Origin: a virus | Virus record (IMG/VR): IMGVR_UViG_3300039050_000103 | Coordinates: 1-35,344 of that record | Reading direction: 5' to 3' (one strand) | DNA length: 35,344 nucleotides | Shown: piece by piece, positions 15,192 to 24,214 of the stretch | Layout of the letters: each line of letters opens with the position of its first letter | How positions within the stretch are numbered: the stretch's first letter is position 1 | Notes under the pieces: model-generated | The model's database searches: none | Told to the model about the DNA's origin: nothing | The model's input: only the letters and a program-made list of their open reading frames with translations | Translations under genes and position numbers: made by a program

Positions 15192-15781
15192 TGGCGGATT
15201 TCGATACAGCGGTAAATATTAAACCGATTTATGGACAGGTTAAAAACCAAGCACCAAAACAGAGCGTAGTTGCTTTGGGTGATGGATATGAACACCGCTT
15301 GACTGTGGGATTGCAACAAAATCCAAAAGTTTATAATTTAACTTTTGTTGTTTCACAAACTGAAGCAGAAGTTATTGATGGCTTTTTAAGGAGTAGAAAA
15401 TTTAAGAATGAAAGTTTTACTTATACCCCAGAAGGTGAAGGATTCACAAAAACAGGAACTTATGTTCAGAATGATGGTTCAGACGCAAGTGCTTCAGGGA
15501 CAGTAATAACTGCAACTGTAAATAATCATGGATTATCTGCGGGTGATACCATAACTGTTGATTTTACAAGTGGGGCGACTGATGGAACTTATACTGTTCA
15601 AAATGATACTGGAATAAATACTTTCACCCTAACTGCATCTGCGGCTAATATAACCTCTACAGCACTTTCAATAACAAAATCAGGGCAAGGTAAATATAAA
15701 TGCGATAGTTGGTCAATTTCTATTCCTTACAATAATAGATGTACTGTAACAACTACATTTATTGAAGTATTTGAACCCTGA
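15191..15781 (+). CDS. Minor tail protein M-like, with inserted beta domain
   Basis: A 196-aa protein in the lambda M position. Residues 26-80 carry the family pattern: VVALGDGYEHRLTVGLQQNP, YNLTFVV, and a FLRSRKFKNESFTYTPEGEG stretch. Residues about 86-165 form an extra beta module (TKTGTYVQN, then NNHGLSAGDTITVDFTSGAT, DGTYTV, NTFTLTAS). The family resumes at GKYKCDSWSISIPY. The inserted module is similar to one in the J-like protein (residues about 117-205). M-type proteins belong to the tail tip. The start overlaps the tape measure stop (TAATG). Confidence 0.85.
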   Translation: MADFDTAVNIKPIYGQVKNQAPKQSVVALGDGYEHRLTVGLQQNPKVYNLTFVVSQTEAEVIDGFLRSRKFKNESFTYTPEGEGFTKTGTYVQNDGSDASASGTVITATVNNHGLSAGDTITVDFTSGATDGTYTVQNDTGINTFTLTASAANITSTALSITKSGQGKYKCDSWSISIPYNNRCTVTTTFIEVFEP

Positions 15782-16380
15782 TGGCAATACCTGTTTCTTC
15801 ATTACAAAAAGTTGATCCTTCTGCAATTATTGAACTTTTTCAACTTCAATTAATTGAAGGAATACACTATGCAACCGGAAATGCTCCGGCAAGTTCCGAT
15901 AACGGAAAATATTATTTTCATAGTGGTACGAGTTTAAAAACAAACAACTCTATTGTTTGGGCTGGAGTTACTTATGAAAGATACCCTGTTGAATGTATGG
16001 GTTTTGAACTATCCGGTGAAGGTGCAATTGCTAGACCTGTAATGAGAATAAGTAATATTTTATCGTTATTTACAACTTTGATGGCTACTGTTAACAGTTT
16101 TAATTTTGGTAATGATCTTGTAGGAGCTAAATTTACAAGAATACAGACTATGGTTGAATTTATAGATGCAACAAACTTTGCAAATAATCTCAATCCATTT
16201 GGTACCCCAGATACATCAAAAGAATTACCAAAAAGAATTTATGTTTTAAATAGAAAAAATTTAGAATCAAGAGAAATTGTTGAATATGAAATGGTGGCTG
16301 CTGTAGATTTGCCAAATGTTGAGTTACCCACAAGAATTGCTACAAAAAAAATATTTCCAGCAATAGGTGATTTCATTTGA
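15781..16380 (+). CDS. Minor tail protein L-like, lacking the cysteine-rich C-terminal domain
   Basis: A 199-aa protein in the lambda L position. Family features are the start (LQKVDPSAIIELFQLQLI), WAGVTYERYPVECMGFELSG, GAIARPVMRISN and the DLVGAKFTRIQTMVEFIDAT segment, followed by REIVEYEM and the LPTRIATKK turn. Lambda gpL continues past the corresponding LP.R point with a cysteine-rich domain that binds an iron-sulfur cluster. Here the protein ends about 12 residues later and has a single cysteine in all. So the tip-building part is kept and the metal domain is absent. The stop overlaps the next ATG (TGATG). Confidence 0.85.
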   Translation: MAIPVSSLQKVDPSAIIELFQLQLIEGIHYATGNAPASSDNGKYYFHSGTSLKTNNSIVWAGVTYERYPVECMGFELSGEGAIARPVMRISNILSLFTTLMATVNSFNFGNDLVGAKFTRIQTMVEFIDATNFANNLNPFGTPDTSKELPKRIYVLNRKNLESREIVEYEMVAAVDLPNVELPTRIATKKIFPAIGDFI

Positions 16381-16715
16381 TGGATACTTGGGAAATTTCT
16401 ATTTTTGAATATATTAATAAAAAAAAAGATGAGGAATGTTGTGGACTTTTGACAAGGCAAGGCAATGATACAATTTTTTTTCCTTGTAAAAATTATGCAG
16501 AAGATAAATCAAACAACTTTTTAATATCTCCAGATGATTGGATAGAAATAGAGGATAAGGCTAATATAATTGGTATAGTTCACAGTCACCCAAAAGGAGA
16601 TTTGAAGATGTCAGAAGCTGATATAAAAAAATGTGTTTCTCTTGATTATCCCTTTTACCTTTTTAGTATTGAAAAACAAGATTATAAAATTTTTTACCCA
16701 AAAGATTTTAAATGA
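16380..16715 (+). CDS. Stand-alone JAB/MPN metallopeptidase (half of lambda K)
   Basis: The ATG at 16380 overlaps the previous stop; a TTG three bases earlier is ignored. The 111-aa product has a full JAMM zinc site: Glu19 in EECCGLL, and HSHPKGDLKMSEAD providing His68, His70, Ser78 and Asp81 with standard spacing. Such enzymes are isopeptidases or peptidases. Lambda gpK joins a JAB domain to an NlpC/P60 cell-wall peptidase; the second domain is absent here and no NlpC/P60 motif is seen elsewhere in the tail block. The gene lies between L- and I-like genes and overlaps the I-like gene by 4 bases (ATGA). Confidence 0.9.
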   Translation: MDTWEISIFEYINKKKDEECCGLLTRQGNDTIFFPCKNYAEDKSNNFLISPDDWIEIEDKANIIGIVHSHPKGDLKMSEADIKKCVSLDYPFYLFSIEKQDYKIFYPKDFK

Positions 16716-17275
16716 AACTAACTAAAATTATTCTTTATGGCAAATTGGTCAAACTTTTAGGTCAAAAAGTTTTTTATGCAAAGTTAAATTCTGTAGGTCA
16801 AGTTTTTAGTTTTTTGCAAGCAAATTATCCACAGTTGGAGGATATTTTTTTAAAAACAAATTATTATATTAAGGTTGGTAATAGATATGTAGATCAAAAA
16901 AATATTAATTACCCTTTGAGTGATCAGACTCTTAGATTGGTTCCAGTTGCTGAAGGTGCCGTTTTGGGAATTGTTATACCTTGGCTAGTTAAAACTGCCG
17001 TTCCGGTTGCGGCAAAAATGCTTGCAACAAAAATTATTACAAAAGCAGCCTCTAACTTATTAGCACCTAAACCTAAACCACCTAATGAAGCACAACAATC
17101 AAAAGCAGCAAAAGATAAATCTATTTCAGGTGCATTTAATGGCATTACTAATACAGTAAATTCTGGAACTGCAATCCCTTTAATTTATGGTGAGACTGTT
17201 GTTGGTAGTATTGTGGTTTCATCTTCAGTAGATACTGTACAATTTTCTGGTAAGGGTAAGGAGGACGTTGATTAA
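16712..17275 (+). CDS. Tail assembly protein I-like
   Basis: A 187-aa protein in the lambda I position. The first ~85 residues look like a ubiquitin-like beta-grasp fold (TKIILYGKLVKLLGQKVFYA, FSFLQANYP, LRLVPVAEGA). A hydrophobic, alanine-rich stretch (about 86-125) could be a membrane-interacting segment. The C-terminal SGAFNGITNTVNSGTAIPLI, YGETVVGSIVVSS matches the lambda I end, where N.....G..(V/I)P(L/V)(I/V)YG...VGS..(I/V)S is conserved. It is needed for tip assembly in lambda but is not clearly part of the mature virion. The J-like gene starts immediately after the stop. Confidence 0.88.
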   Translation: MKLTKIILYGKLVKLLGQKVFYAKLNSVGQVFSFLQANYPQLEDIFLKTNYYIKVGNRYVDQKNINYPLSDQTLRLVPVAEGAVLGIVIPWLVKTAVPVAAKMLATKIITKAASNLLAPKPKPPNEAQQSKAAKDKSISGAFNGITNTVNSGTAIPLIYGETVVGSIVVSSSVDTVQFSGKGKEDVD

Positions 17276-20200
17276 ATGTTTGATCCGCAAAAACCTTTAG
17301 GTGTCAATAAACCTAAAAAACCTAAAAAATTAACAACTGTTCAATATGCAACAATAATTGAAGCATTGAATGACGGGGAAATAGAGGGTTTTCCAGCTGC
17401 AGTTGCACAAAATTTTAAACTTGGTTCTTTTAATTATGCACAGGCCGCCAAAAAAAATATATTCTTGAATGGAACACCAATTCTAAAGCCATCAACAATC
17501 TTAAAAAAAAGTACGATTCCTACTTCGGAGGGGGGTAATTTTGGATTTGTAGAGATTGATGATAATGACTTTAACTTTAAAAGTATTGGTGTTGATTTTA
17601 GAAAGGGTGTGGGCGCACAGGGCGCAACAAAAACAGGAACTTATGTTGCAAGTAATACTGAAGTGACAGTAGATGGTTTCCCGACTTTTTTTACTACAAT
17701 AACCATTTCAAATCATGGATATTCACTTGGAGATGTTTTAAAAATTGATTATACCAATGCTGATGGCCAACCCCTTATGAATGAAAATGGAACTTTTTTT
17801 GTTAAAGAAGTAGTTGATTCTAATAATTTTAAGGTTGATAATAAAGGACTTATTTTAACTGGTGTTCCAAATTCTGAAGGCACTTGTTCCGTTTTTTTAC
17901 AAGCACAACAACCGCTTGACGGCATAAATCAGGTCGAAACCCCCGTCAATTCTGGAACATTAGGAACTGTAATAACAAAAGAAAATCCTGTAACTATACA
18001 AGTTCCACACGATGCTAATAATCTGATTGATCAAGTCAGAGTAACAATAAGTGCGGATCAATTTAGTAAAAAAAATGGAAAAGCTACTTTAGTAATATAT
18101 AAAATTGAAATTGTAGATAATGATGGCACAGTTTTCCCAGTAATTGATAGCCAGTATCAACTTGGTGGTAAAGATGTAGAATTTAAGGCGTTATCAATAA
18201 AAGGAAAAACAAGTAAACCATTTTCAAGAGATCATATTATTTCATTGGCAAAGCCACAATTCACATCTTATACATTTCCAGTTTCAATAAAAATTAGTCG
18301 TATAACAGATGATAAGGGCGCTCTTTTCCCTGATAAAATCAAGTTTTCAGGGTTATCTACAATTATTTTAGATAATAATGCTTATGAGGGAATAGCTCAT
18401 TTAGCTCTTAGGTTTGATTCACAGCAGTTTCCAAGTCTACCAAAAAGGTCATTTTTGCTAAGAGGAAAAAAGATAGCCATACCAAGCAATTCGACTGTAG
18501 ATTCAAAGACAGGAGGATTAACTTTTAGTGGTACTTTTGATGGAACTTTAAAAACTGTTAAAGAATGGTGTGCTTGCCCTGCTTTTGTTTTATATGACAT
18601 TTTGACGTCTGAACTTTCTGATTTTATAGATTCAACACAGCTTGATGTTTATTCGTTTTATAACGCTTCTGTTTATTGTAATGAGCTTGTTGAAAATTTA
18701 GTCACAGAGGGAGAAAAAGAGCCAAGGTTTAGTTTTAATAGTGTTATTAGTGATCAACAATCTGCCTTTGATGTAATTAATAATATTTGTTCAAATTTTA
18801 GAGCGGTTCCTTTTTTTAGCGAAGGATTAATAAAAATTAATCAAGACAGACCACAAACTACACCCGACTATATTTTTAACAGAAGTAATGTTACAGATGA
18901 AGGTTTTTCATATTCTGGAACTGATGTTAGAGATAGAGCAAATAAGGTTTCAGTAAGTTTTTTTGATAAGACTTTACAAAAAAATCAATATGTCACAGTA
19001 GATTTAGCTGATTTGTTTTCAGCTTCTTCTTTTACAAATGATACAAATGCAAAATTGGCTTTAGGAGTCATACATAAAAAAATTGATGCTTTTGGCTGCA
19101 CTTCTTTTGGTCAGGCAAAAAGACTTGCAAGATTTACTTTATTTGAGGATCAAAGGAGTACAGAATTTATAAATTTTGAAACAACCATAACTGAAGGTGT
19201 TTTGCTACAACCAAATCAAATTATTGGTGTAAACGATCCAATGAAAGCCGGCGTGAGAAGGGGAGGAAGGATTGTTTCTGCTACTACTTCAACAATAGTT
19301 GTTGATGACACAGAATTTACTGATATACCCACCACAAATACCCCTACAATTAGTGTTATTTTGCCTGATGGAACATTAGAGAGTGGAACAATATCAGGCG
19401 TATCAGGGGCGACTATAAGTGTAAATAATATTACTAGAGCAGATGGAACAACTGGGCAATCTACATTTACATCAGCACCACAGTCAAATAGTGTTTTTGT
19501 TGTTGAAAATACAAGTGTAGCTCTTGCTCTTTATCGTGTTTTAACAGTAAAAGAAAATACAAATACTAAAACTTATGCAGTTAACGCTATTACTTATCAT
19601 TCAGATAAGTATGATTTCATAGAAACTTTTGAAACTGATCTTTCATTACAGACAGCCCAGACAACAGTTTTAAATCAAATTATTGATCCGCCACAAGATT
19701 TATCTATTCAAGAACAAATTTATGCAGAAAATGGTCAACTTAAAAGTAAAATTACTATTTCGTGGCAGCCTGTTTTAGGTGCGGCTAATTATAAAGTTGT
19801 TGTTTTTCCGCCAGAAGAAGATTCTTTTGAAATAACTACTCAATCAACATCAGTTGATATATTAAATGCACAGCTTGGTGAATATGATATTGACGTATTT
19901 TCCTTAAATGGTGCGGCAGTTCCATCAGGTTCACCAATAGAGATAGAAAATTTTGAAGTTGTTGGAAAAATTACACCGCCAGATGATTTAACTGGCCTTA
20001 CTGTTGAACCTGTAGATAAAAACTTTGTAAAATTACATTGGAACAAATCAGAAGATATTTCAATGATTAACGGGGGAAGTATTTATATAAAACATACAAA
20101 TCTTACAACTGGGGGTAGTTTTCAAAATTCAAGTCCTATAATTGACGCTGTTAGTGGCACATCAACTGAGGCAGTAGTTCCAAAACTTGCTGGTACTTAT

Positions 20201-21145
20201 GTTATAAGAGCAAAAGATGGCAATGGTACTTTTTCTGAAAATGCTCAAACAGTTCAATTTACTTTAGATGATTCAGAAGCAGATGATGAAGATGCAATCA
20301 CAAACATAAATGAAGATGGAGCCAGTTTTGGTGGAACAAAAACAGGTTGTGAAATCTCACCAGATGGAAATGGTTTAGAAATGATATTAGCTGGTGATGG
20401 ATTATTTGATGATGAAACTGATTTCGATACATTAACACCAAATTTAGATCAGATTGGTGACACTATTTCAACTACTGCAACCTATGAATTTACAACTGTT
20501 GGTGATCTTGGTGCGAATAATAAAATGCCTACACATTTTATAAAAAACATTGCAGCAACTACTTTTTTAAAAAATACAGAAATAGATACAAGAAATAATA
20601 TTGATACATTTTCTGATATTGATGGTACAAAGGTAGACGAACCAAAAGTTGATTTATTTGTTGCTACCACTGAAGATGACCCTAGTTCTGGAAGTCCTAC
20701 GTTTACTGCATTTGAAAAGTTTAGTAATGCTACTTTTAAAGGAAGAGGGTATAAATTTAAAGCTGTATTTACTTCAACGAAACCAGATGAAAATATTAAG
20801 GTAACAACATTAAGAGCTACAGGATCACTTGCACCTAGAACAGAAACACAGAGAGATGCAACTATAACTGAAATTGTAGGAGGAGCAAGTGTAACGCCTG
20901 ATTCTGAAGGTTATATTGCAAGCGGTTCAACTGGTGTAAATGTAGTATTTTCTAAGCGTTTTAAATCACCACCTACAGTAAATATTTTTCCAAGAGCTAG
21001 TTCAAGAGCAAATACAATTTATTATCAACCAGTATCAGTTTCAGAAACGGGTTTTACAATTAGATTTATAGACAGTAGTGATTCAGTTACATCTGTGCTT
21101 TTTACATTTACTGCAACAGGTTTTGGAAAAGGTGATACATCATAG
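17276..21145 (+). CDS. Central tail tip / host-specificity protein J-like
   Basis: The largest protein in the window (1289 aa), in the lambda J position. The N-terminal part has ATIIEALNDGEIEGFPAAVA and a LNGTPI segment, as in J-type proteins. Residues about 117-205 hold the beta module shared with the M-like protein. The middle (about 450-830) carries the tip-attachment and tail-3-like region with WCACPAFVLYDILTSELSDF and AVPFFSEGLIKINQDRP. Fibronectin III-like repeats follow (about 830-1000, e.g. IDPPQDLSI, ITISWQPVLGAANYKVVVFP, KLHWNKSED). The last ~80 residues form a lectin-like beta domain (SKRFKSPPTVNIFPRASSRA). J proteins set receptor recognition. The receptor here is unknown. Confidence 0.93.
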   Translation: MFDPQKPLGVNKPKKPKKLTTVQYATIIEALNDGEIEGFPAAVAQNFKLGSFNYAQAAKKNIFLNGTPILKPSTILKKSTIPTSEGGNFGFVEIDDNDFNFKSIGVDFRKGVGAQGATKTGTYVASNTEVTVDGFPTFFTTITISNHGYSLGDVLKIDYTNADGQPLMNENGTFFVKEVVDSNNFKVDNKGLILTGVPNSEGTCSVFLQAQQPLDGINQVETPVNSGTLGTVITKENPVTIQVPHDANNLIDQVRVTISADQFSKKNGKATLVIYKIEIVDNDGTVFPVIDSQYQLGGKDVEFKALSIKGKTSKPFSRDHIISLAKPQFTSYTFPVSIKISRITDDKGALFPDKIKFSGLSTIILDNNAYEGIAHLALRFDSQQFPSLPKRSFLLRGKKIAIPSNSTVDSKTGGLTFSGTFDGTLKTVKEWCACPAFVLYDILTSELSDFIDSTQLDVYSFYNASVYCNELVENLVTEGEKEPRFSFNSVISDQQSAFDVINNICSNFRAVPFFSEGLIKINQDRPQTTPDYIFNRSNVTDEGFSYSGTDVRDRANKVSVSFFDKTLQKNQYVTVDLADLFSASSFTNDTNAKLALGVIHKKIDAFGCTSFGQAKRLARFTLFEDQRSTEFINFETTITEGVLLQPNQIIGVNDPMKAGVRRGGRIVSATTSTIVVDDTEFTDIPTTNTPTISVILPDGTLESGTISGVSGATISVNNITRADGTTGQSTFTSAPQSNSVFVVENTSVALALYRVLTVKENTNTKTYAVNAITYHSDKYDFIETFETDLSLQTAQTTVLNQIIDPPQDLSIQEQIYAENGQLKSKITISWQPVLGAANYKVVVFPPEEDSFEITTQSTSVDILNAQLGEYDIDVFSLNGAAVPSGSPIEIENFEVVGKITPPDDLTGLTVEPVDKNFVKLHWNKSEDISMINGGSIYIKHTNLTTGGSFQNSSPIIDAVSGTSTEAVVPKLAGTYVIRAKDGNGTFSENAQTVQFTLDDSEADDEDAITNINEDGASFGGTKTGCEISPDGNGLEMILAGDGLFDDETDFDTLTPNLDQIGDTISTTATYEFTTVGDLGANNKMPTHFIKNIAATTFLKNTEIDTRNNIDTFSDIDGTKVDEPKVDLFVATTEDDPSSGSPTFTAFEKFSNATFKGRGYKFKAVFTSTKPDENIKVTTLRATGSLAPRTETQRDATITEIVGGASVTPDSEGYIASGSTGVNVVFSKRFKSPPTVNIFPRASSRANTIYYQPVSVSETGFTIRFIDSSDSVTSVLFTFTATGFGKGDTS

Positions 21146-21192
21146 GCATATTTTCTTTTTTACTGTAAACTTAAAATATCTAATAAAACTTG

Positions 21193-21873
21193 ATGGCTAG
21201 AGTTGATACTACAGGAGGAAACGGCTACATAGTAGATAACAATGTAGGGAGTGTGTTCCGTACGAAGATAAATTCTGCTTTTGCTGCAATAAATTCTTTA
21301 AATTCTGGTTCTGGCGATCCATCAATAACAACAGCATATCAACCGCATATTGATACATCTGATTTAGCTTTAAAAATCAGAAACGGCTCAAATAATGCCT
21401 TTATACAACTTGGGGTAATAGATACAAATTTTGGTATAAATAAACCAGCTTTCGCTGTTAGACCAAGTGGAGCGCAAGCAATAGCAAATACGACTTTTAC
21501 CATTGTTAATAACAATACAGAAATTTTAGATACAAACAGCGCATACAATACTTCAACTTATAAATTTACAGTACCAACAGCCAAGGCTGGAAAGTATGTA
21601 ATAGGTGGTCAGGTGTGCATTGATGATTTGCAAGATGGTGATGCGATACAAATGTCTTTTTATGTAAATGATGCACAGCTAACGGCATATGGGAAGGTTT
21701 CAAGGGCTTATTGTTCTGCTGCTGATGTATTTACATCAGTTCATGCACAACTTATACTTGATTTATCAGTTGGAGATACTGTGGCACAATACGTTGAACA
21801 CAATGAAGGCAACAACCAAAATACAGTTACGGCTGAAACTTGGTTTTATGGTTATAGGTTAACAGTAAGCTAA
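21193..21873 (+). CDS. Tail fibre protein 1 with C1q-like end
   Basis: The ATG at 21193 is preferred to the TTG at 21190; the product is 226 aa. The N-terminal ~75 residues (VGSVFRTKINSAFAAINSLN, then SGSGDPSITTAYQ and LALKIRNGSNNAF) are similar to the start of the next gene product, so this is a shared attachment module. Residues from about 85 on (FAVRPSGAQAIANTTF, YKFTVPTAKAGKYVIGGQV, FYVNDAQLTAYGK, then WFYGYRL) form a jelly-roll of the C1q/TNF type, which usually trimerises and binds receptors. The gene follows the J-like gene with a 47-base gap that shows no clear promoter. Confidence 0.82.
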   Translation: MARVDTTGGNGYIVDNNVGSVFRTKINSAFAAINSLNSGSGDPSITTAYQPHIDTSDLALKIRNGSNNAFIQLGVIDTNFGINKPAFAVRPSGAQAIANTTFTIVNNNTEILDTNSAYNTSTYKFTVPTAKAGKYVIGGQVCIDDLQDGDAIQMSFYVNDAQLTAYGKVSRAYCSAADVFTSVHAQLILDLSVGDTVAQYVEHNEGNNQNTVTAETWFYGYRLTVS

Positions 21874-23388
21874 ATGGCACAACACGATGGAACTATAGAT
21901 AATGGAACGGGAAATGCTGTAAGAACAGACATTAATAATGCTCTTGCTGCAATAAATTCTAATAATTCTGGTGCATCAGATCCTAGTACAACATTTGCCT
22001 ATCAATTTTATGCAGATACAGGAGATAACACATTTAAGATTAGAAATGCAGCAAATGATGGGTATATAAATATATCAATTACAGGTGGATTAGGTACAGA
22101 AAACTTTGGACTAGCACCATTATCAGGTGCAACTTTTACAGGTGATGTAACTTTTACAAGTAATGCAATACTTGATAATCAAGCTGACATTAGGTTTGAA
22201 GAAGCGACAGCAAATGGTTCTAATTACATTGCACTGCAAGCACCAGCAGCGATAGCATCAAATGTAACTCTTACGCTACCAGCAGTCGCACCTACGGCAG
22301 GGCAAGCCTTATTAGCTGATTCTTCCACTCCAACCACTTTAACTTGGGGTTCTGCTGCTGGAGTTGGTGGTGCAACAGGTGTAGATTTTAATGATGATGT
22401 AGCAATTAGATTTGGTACTGGAAATGATATTTCGTTAGATTTTGATTCTGCTACTAATGCTTTTGATTTGGTTTGTAGTAATGGTGCTAGTATTTTACTT
22501 GATTCTGATGATGATATAACTTTAAGATGTGACGATAATATTATATTTCAAACCGATGGTACAACAACACAGGCTTTCTTTAGCAGTGCTGGATTAGAAC
22601 TTGTTGATAATAATACAGGTCAAGGTGCAGATGGAACAACAACAAATGTTATAAAATTTCATGATACTGATACAACTGGTGCTACAGATCAAGTTATAGG
22701 AAGAATAGATTTTGAGGGTTCTGATTCTACTTCTGGGTCTGCTGGTGTTGTTGCAAGAATACAAGGTCAGGGTCAAACATCATTAGGTGGCGGAGAAATA
22801 ATGATGAGATGTGCAAATACATCCAGCACAACTCTTGTTGATTCTTTACTTGTAAGAGATGACTCAGTAGTTGCATTTCAAAACTTTGTACTTGCTAGTG
22901 ATAGTGAACTCCAAGGAATTGGAGTCGGTACTGCCGTTGCTGTATTAAGAGAAGTACAACCTCATGATACTGATTCTGGTACTTTTTCAAGTGGGTCGGA
23001 TCAAGTAAGAGGTTTAAACACAGTACAACATAATGGAGAAAGTTTTTGTACTTTAGATACAGGTACTGGAGAATTTGAATTACCAGCAGGAACATATTTA
23101 ATATACTTTCAAGCTGTGGCTTTTGATGTTGGTAGACATAGAGCAAAAATTGTTACTGATGGTGGTACTGACAAACTTTTTGGAGATAATGTTATAAGTA
23201 ACACAGCATACCCAAACCAGCAGAGTTCTGGAGGTTTTGGTGTGGTAACTAATGCTTCAACAGAGGGTTATTTTCTTAAACACAGAGGTACAACAACAAG
23301 ATCAACTAATGGTTTTGGACGATTTATGGATTTTGCGTCAGAAGAAGAATTTTATTCCCAAGTTATAATCTGGAGGATGACATCATGA
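21874..23388 (+). CDS. Tail fibre protein 2, longer, with C1q-like end
   Basis: A 504-aa protein starting right after the stop of fibre 1. Residues about 1-75 repeat the N-terminal module (GNAVRTDINNALAAINSNNS, SGASDPSTTFAYQ, FKIRNAANDGYI). The middle is a repetitive Asp/Thr/Ser/Gly-rich shaft with short beta repeats (for example DDVAIRFGTGNDISLDFDSA), typical of trimeric fibres. The last ~120 residues (FELPAGTYLIYFQAVAFDVG, HRAKI, GYFLKHRGTT, QVIIWRM) look like another C1q-like head. Two fibres with the same base but different heads suggests either two receptor-binding proteins or a hetero-fibre. The stop overlaps the chaperone gene's ATG. Confidence 0.82.
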   Translation: MAQHDGTIDNGTGNAVRTDINNALAAINSNNSGASDPSTTFAYQFYADTGDNTFKIRNAANDGYINISITGGLGTENFGLAPLSGATFTGDVTFTSNAILDNQADIRFEEATANGSNYIALQAPAAIASNVTLTLPAVAPTAGQALLADSSTPTTLTWGSAAGVGGATGVDFNDDVAIRFGTGNDISLDFDSATNAFDLVCSNGASILLDSDDDITLRCDDNIIFQTDGTTTQAFFSSAGLELVDNNTGQGADGTTTNVIKFHDTDTTGATDQVIGRIDFEGSDSTSGSAGVVARIQGQGQTSLGGGEIMMRCANTSSTTLVDSLLVRDDSVVAFQNFVLASDSELQGIGVGTAVAVLREVQPHDTDSGTFSSGSDQVRGLNTVQHNGESFCTLDTGTGEFELPAGTYLIYFQAVAFDVGRHRAKIVTDGGTDKLFGDNVISNTAYPNQQSSGGFGVVTNASTEGYFLKHRGTTTRSTNGFGRFMDFASEEEFYSQVIIWRMTS

Positions 23389-23765
23389 CAATTAACGCAG
23401 ACGTTGACATTCATTTAGCTATTGAACAGCTTGGCTTAAATAATAATCAGTATGTTATTAATAGGACTACTCATAGTATTGCAAAATGGTACGATGACGG
23501 CAGAAATCCAGATGCACAGCCAACTGATGAGCAGATAAACGCAGCTTGGGAGGCTTGGAAAACTGCTAATGGTTCTTTAGCTATGGTCGAACTACGCTTT
23601 GAAAGAAATATTAAATTAAAAGAAACTGACTGGATGGCATCACCTGATAGAACAATGACTGATGCACAAAAAACTTACAGGCAAGCATTAAGAGATTTAC
23701 CAGCAAATCAAACACCGACAGATACTCATTTATCTAATATCACATGGCCTACTGAACCGACTTAA
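23385..23765 (+). CDS. Tail fibre assembly chaperone (phage_tail_APC-like)
   Basis: A 126-aa protein just downstream of the fibres, overlapping fibre 2 by 4 bases. The C-terminal half has RFERNIKLKETDWMASPDRT, TDAQKTYRQALRDLPANQTP and a final ITWPTEPT. The order R..R...L..(S/T)DW....D, then YR..LRD(L/I)P, and (T)WP..P is the hallmark of tail fibre assembly chaperones. These help the fibre trimer fold or dock and are usually absent from the finished virion. The N-terminal half (YVINRTTHSIAKWYDDG) is variable as expected. The next gene's ATG overlaps its stop (TAATG). Confidence 0.88.
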   Translation: MTINADVDIHLAIEQLGLNNNQYVINRTTHSIAKWYDDGRNPDAQPTDEQINAAWEAWKTANGSLAMVELRFERNIKLKETDWMASPDRTMTDAQKTYRQALRDLPANQTPTDTHLSNITWPTEPT

Positions 23766-24136
23766 TGCCACAATTATCATCTTTAGTTTTTATCCATCTG
23801 ACAGAAAACGGAAAAACAGAGGAAGAAGCAAAAGCAATAATGTCTAATGTAAATAAAATTATGTTATTAGATAGCGGTAATGGTGCTGTAATAAAGACTT
23901 GGAATGTATCAGACGTAATAAGGCCAACTCAGATGCACATGGACAGTTATAAAGAATTAGCTGATAAATACGAAAAAAATAATCGGGTTATTAAAAACAG
24001 AAAGCAGCAATATAAAAAGATACAAGAACAGTTTTCAATGATGACCAAAGACATAGAAAAGTATGGGGTATTAGATAACAGGGGCGAATGGTTCAAGCAT
24101 TGCAGCGAAGTTAAAAAAAATAATCCTAAATTTTAA
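23765..24136 (+). CDS. Hypothetical protein with coiled coil after fibre chaperone (123 aa)
   Basis: A 123-aa protein, its start overlapping the previous stop. The N-terminal half contains LSSLVFIHLTENGKTEEEAK and a MLLDSGNGAVIKTWNVSDV strand region. Residues about 60-105 are a charged helix suited to a coiled coil (ELADKYEKNNRVIKNRKQQY, KKIQEQFSMM). It ends with GEWFKHCSEVKKNNPKF. No family is recognised. Being the last gene of the fibre group, it may be a second fibre-related helper, but that is guesswork from position. Confidence 0.65.
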   Translation: MPQLSSLVFIHLTENGKTEEEAKAIMSNVNKIMLLDSGNGAVIKTWNVSDVIRPTQMHMDSYKELADKYEKNNRVIKNRKQQYKKIQEQFSMMTKDIEKYGVLDNRGEWFKHCSEVKKNNPKF

Positions 24137-24155
24137 ATTTCTGCTATGTTATTAA

Positions 24156-24203
24156 TAGAAGTAGGAATTGGCAGAAGTAAGACACTATTTATTTCTACTT
24201 CTA
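24156..24203 (+). repeat. Imperfect hairpin between 24136 and 24215
   Basis: TAGAAGTAG at 24156-24164 is the exact reverse complement of CTACTTCTA at 24195-24203, with a 30-base loop that contains a further AGAAGTA copy. The 78-base spacer has no gene. The loop is long and no T-run follows directly, so it is a weak terminator candidate or a protein binding site. Confidence 0.3.
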
Positions 24204-24214
24204 ATAATTAAGTT

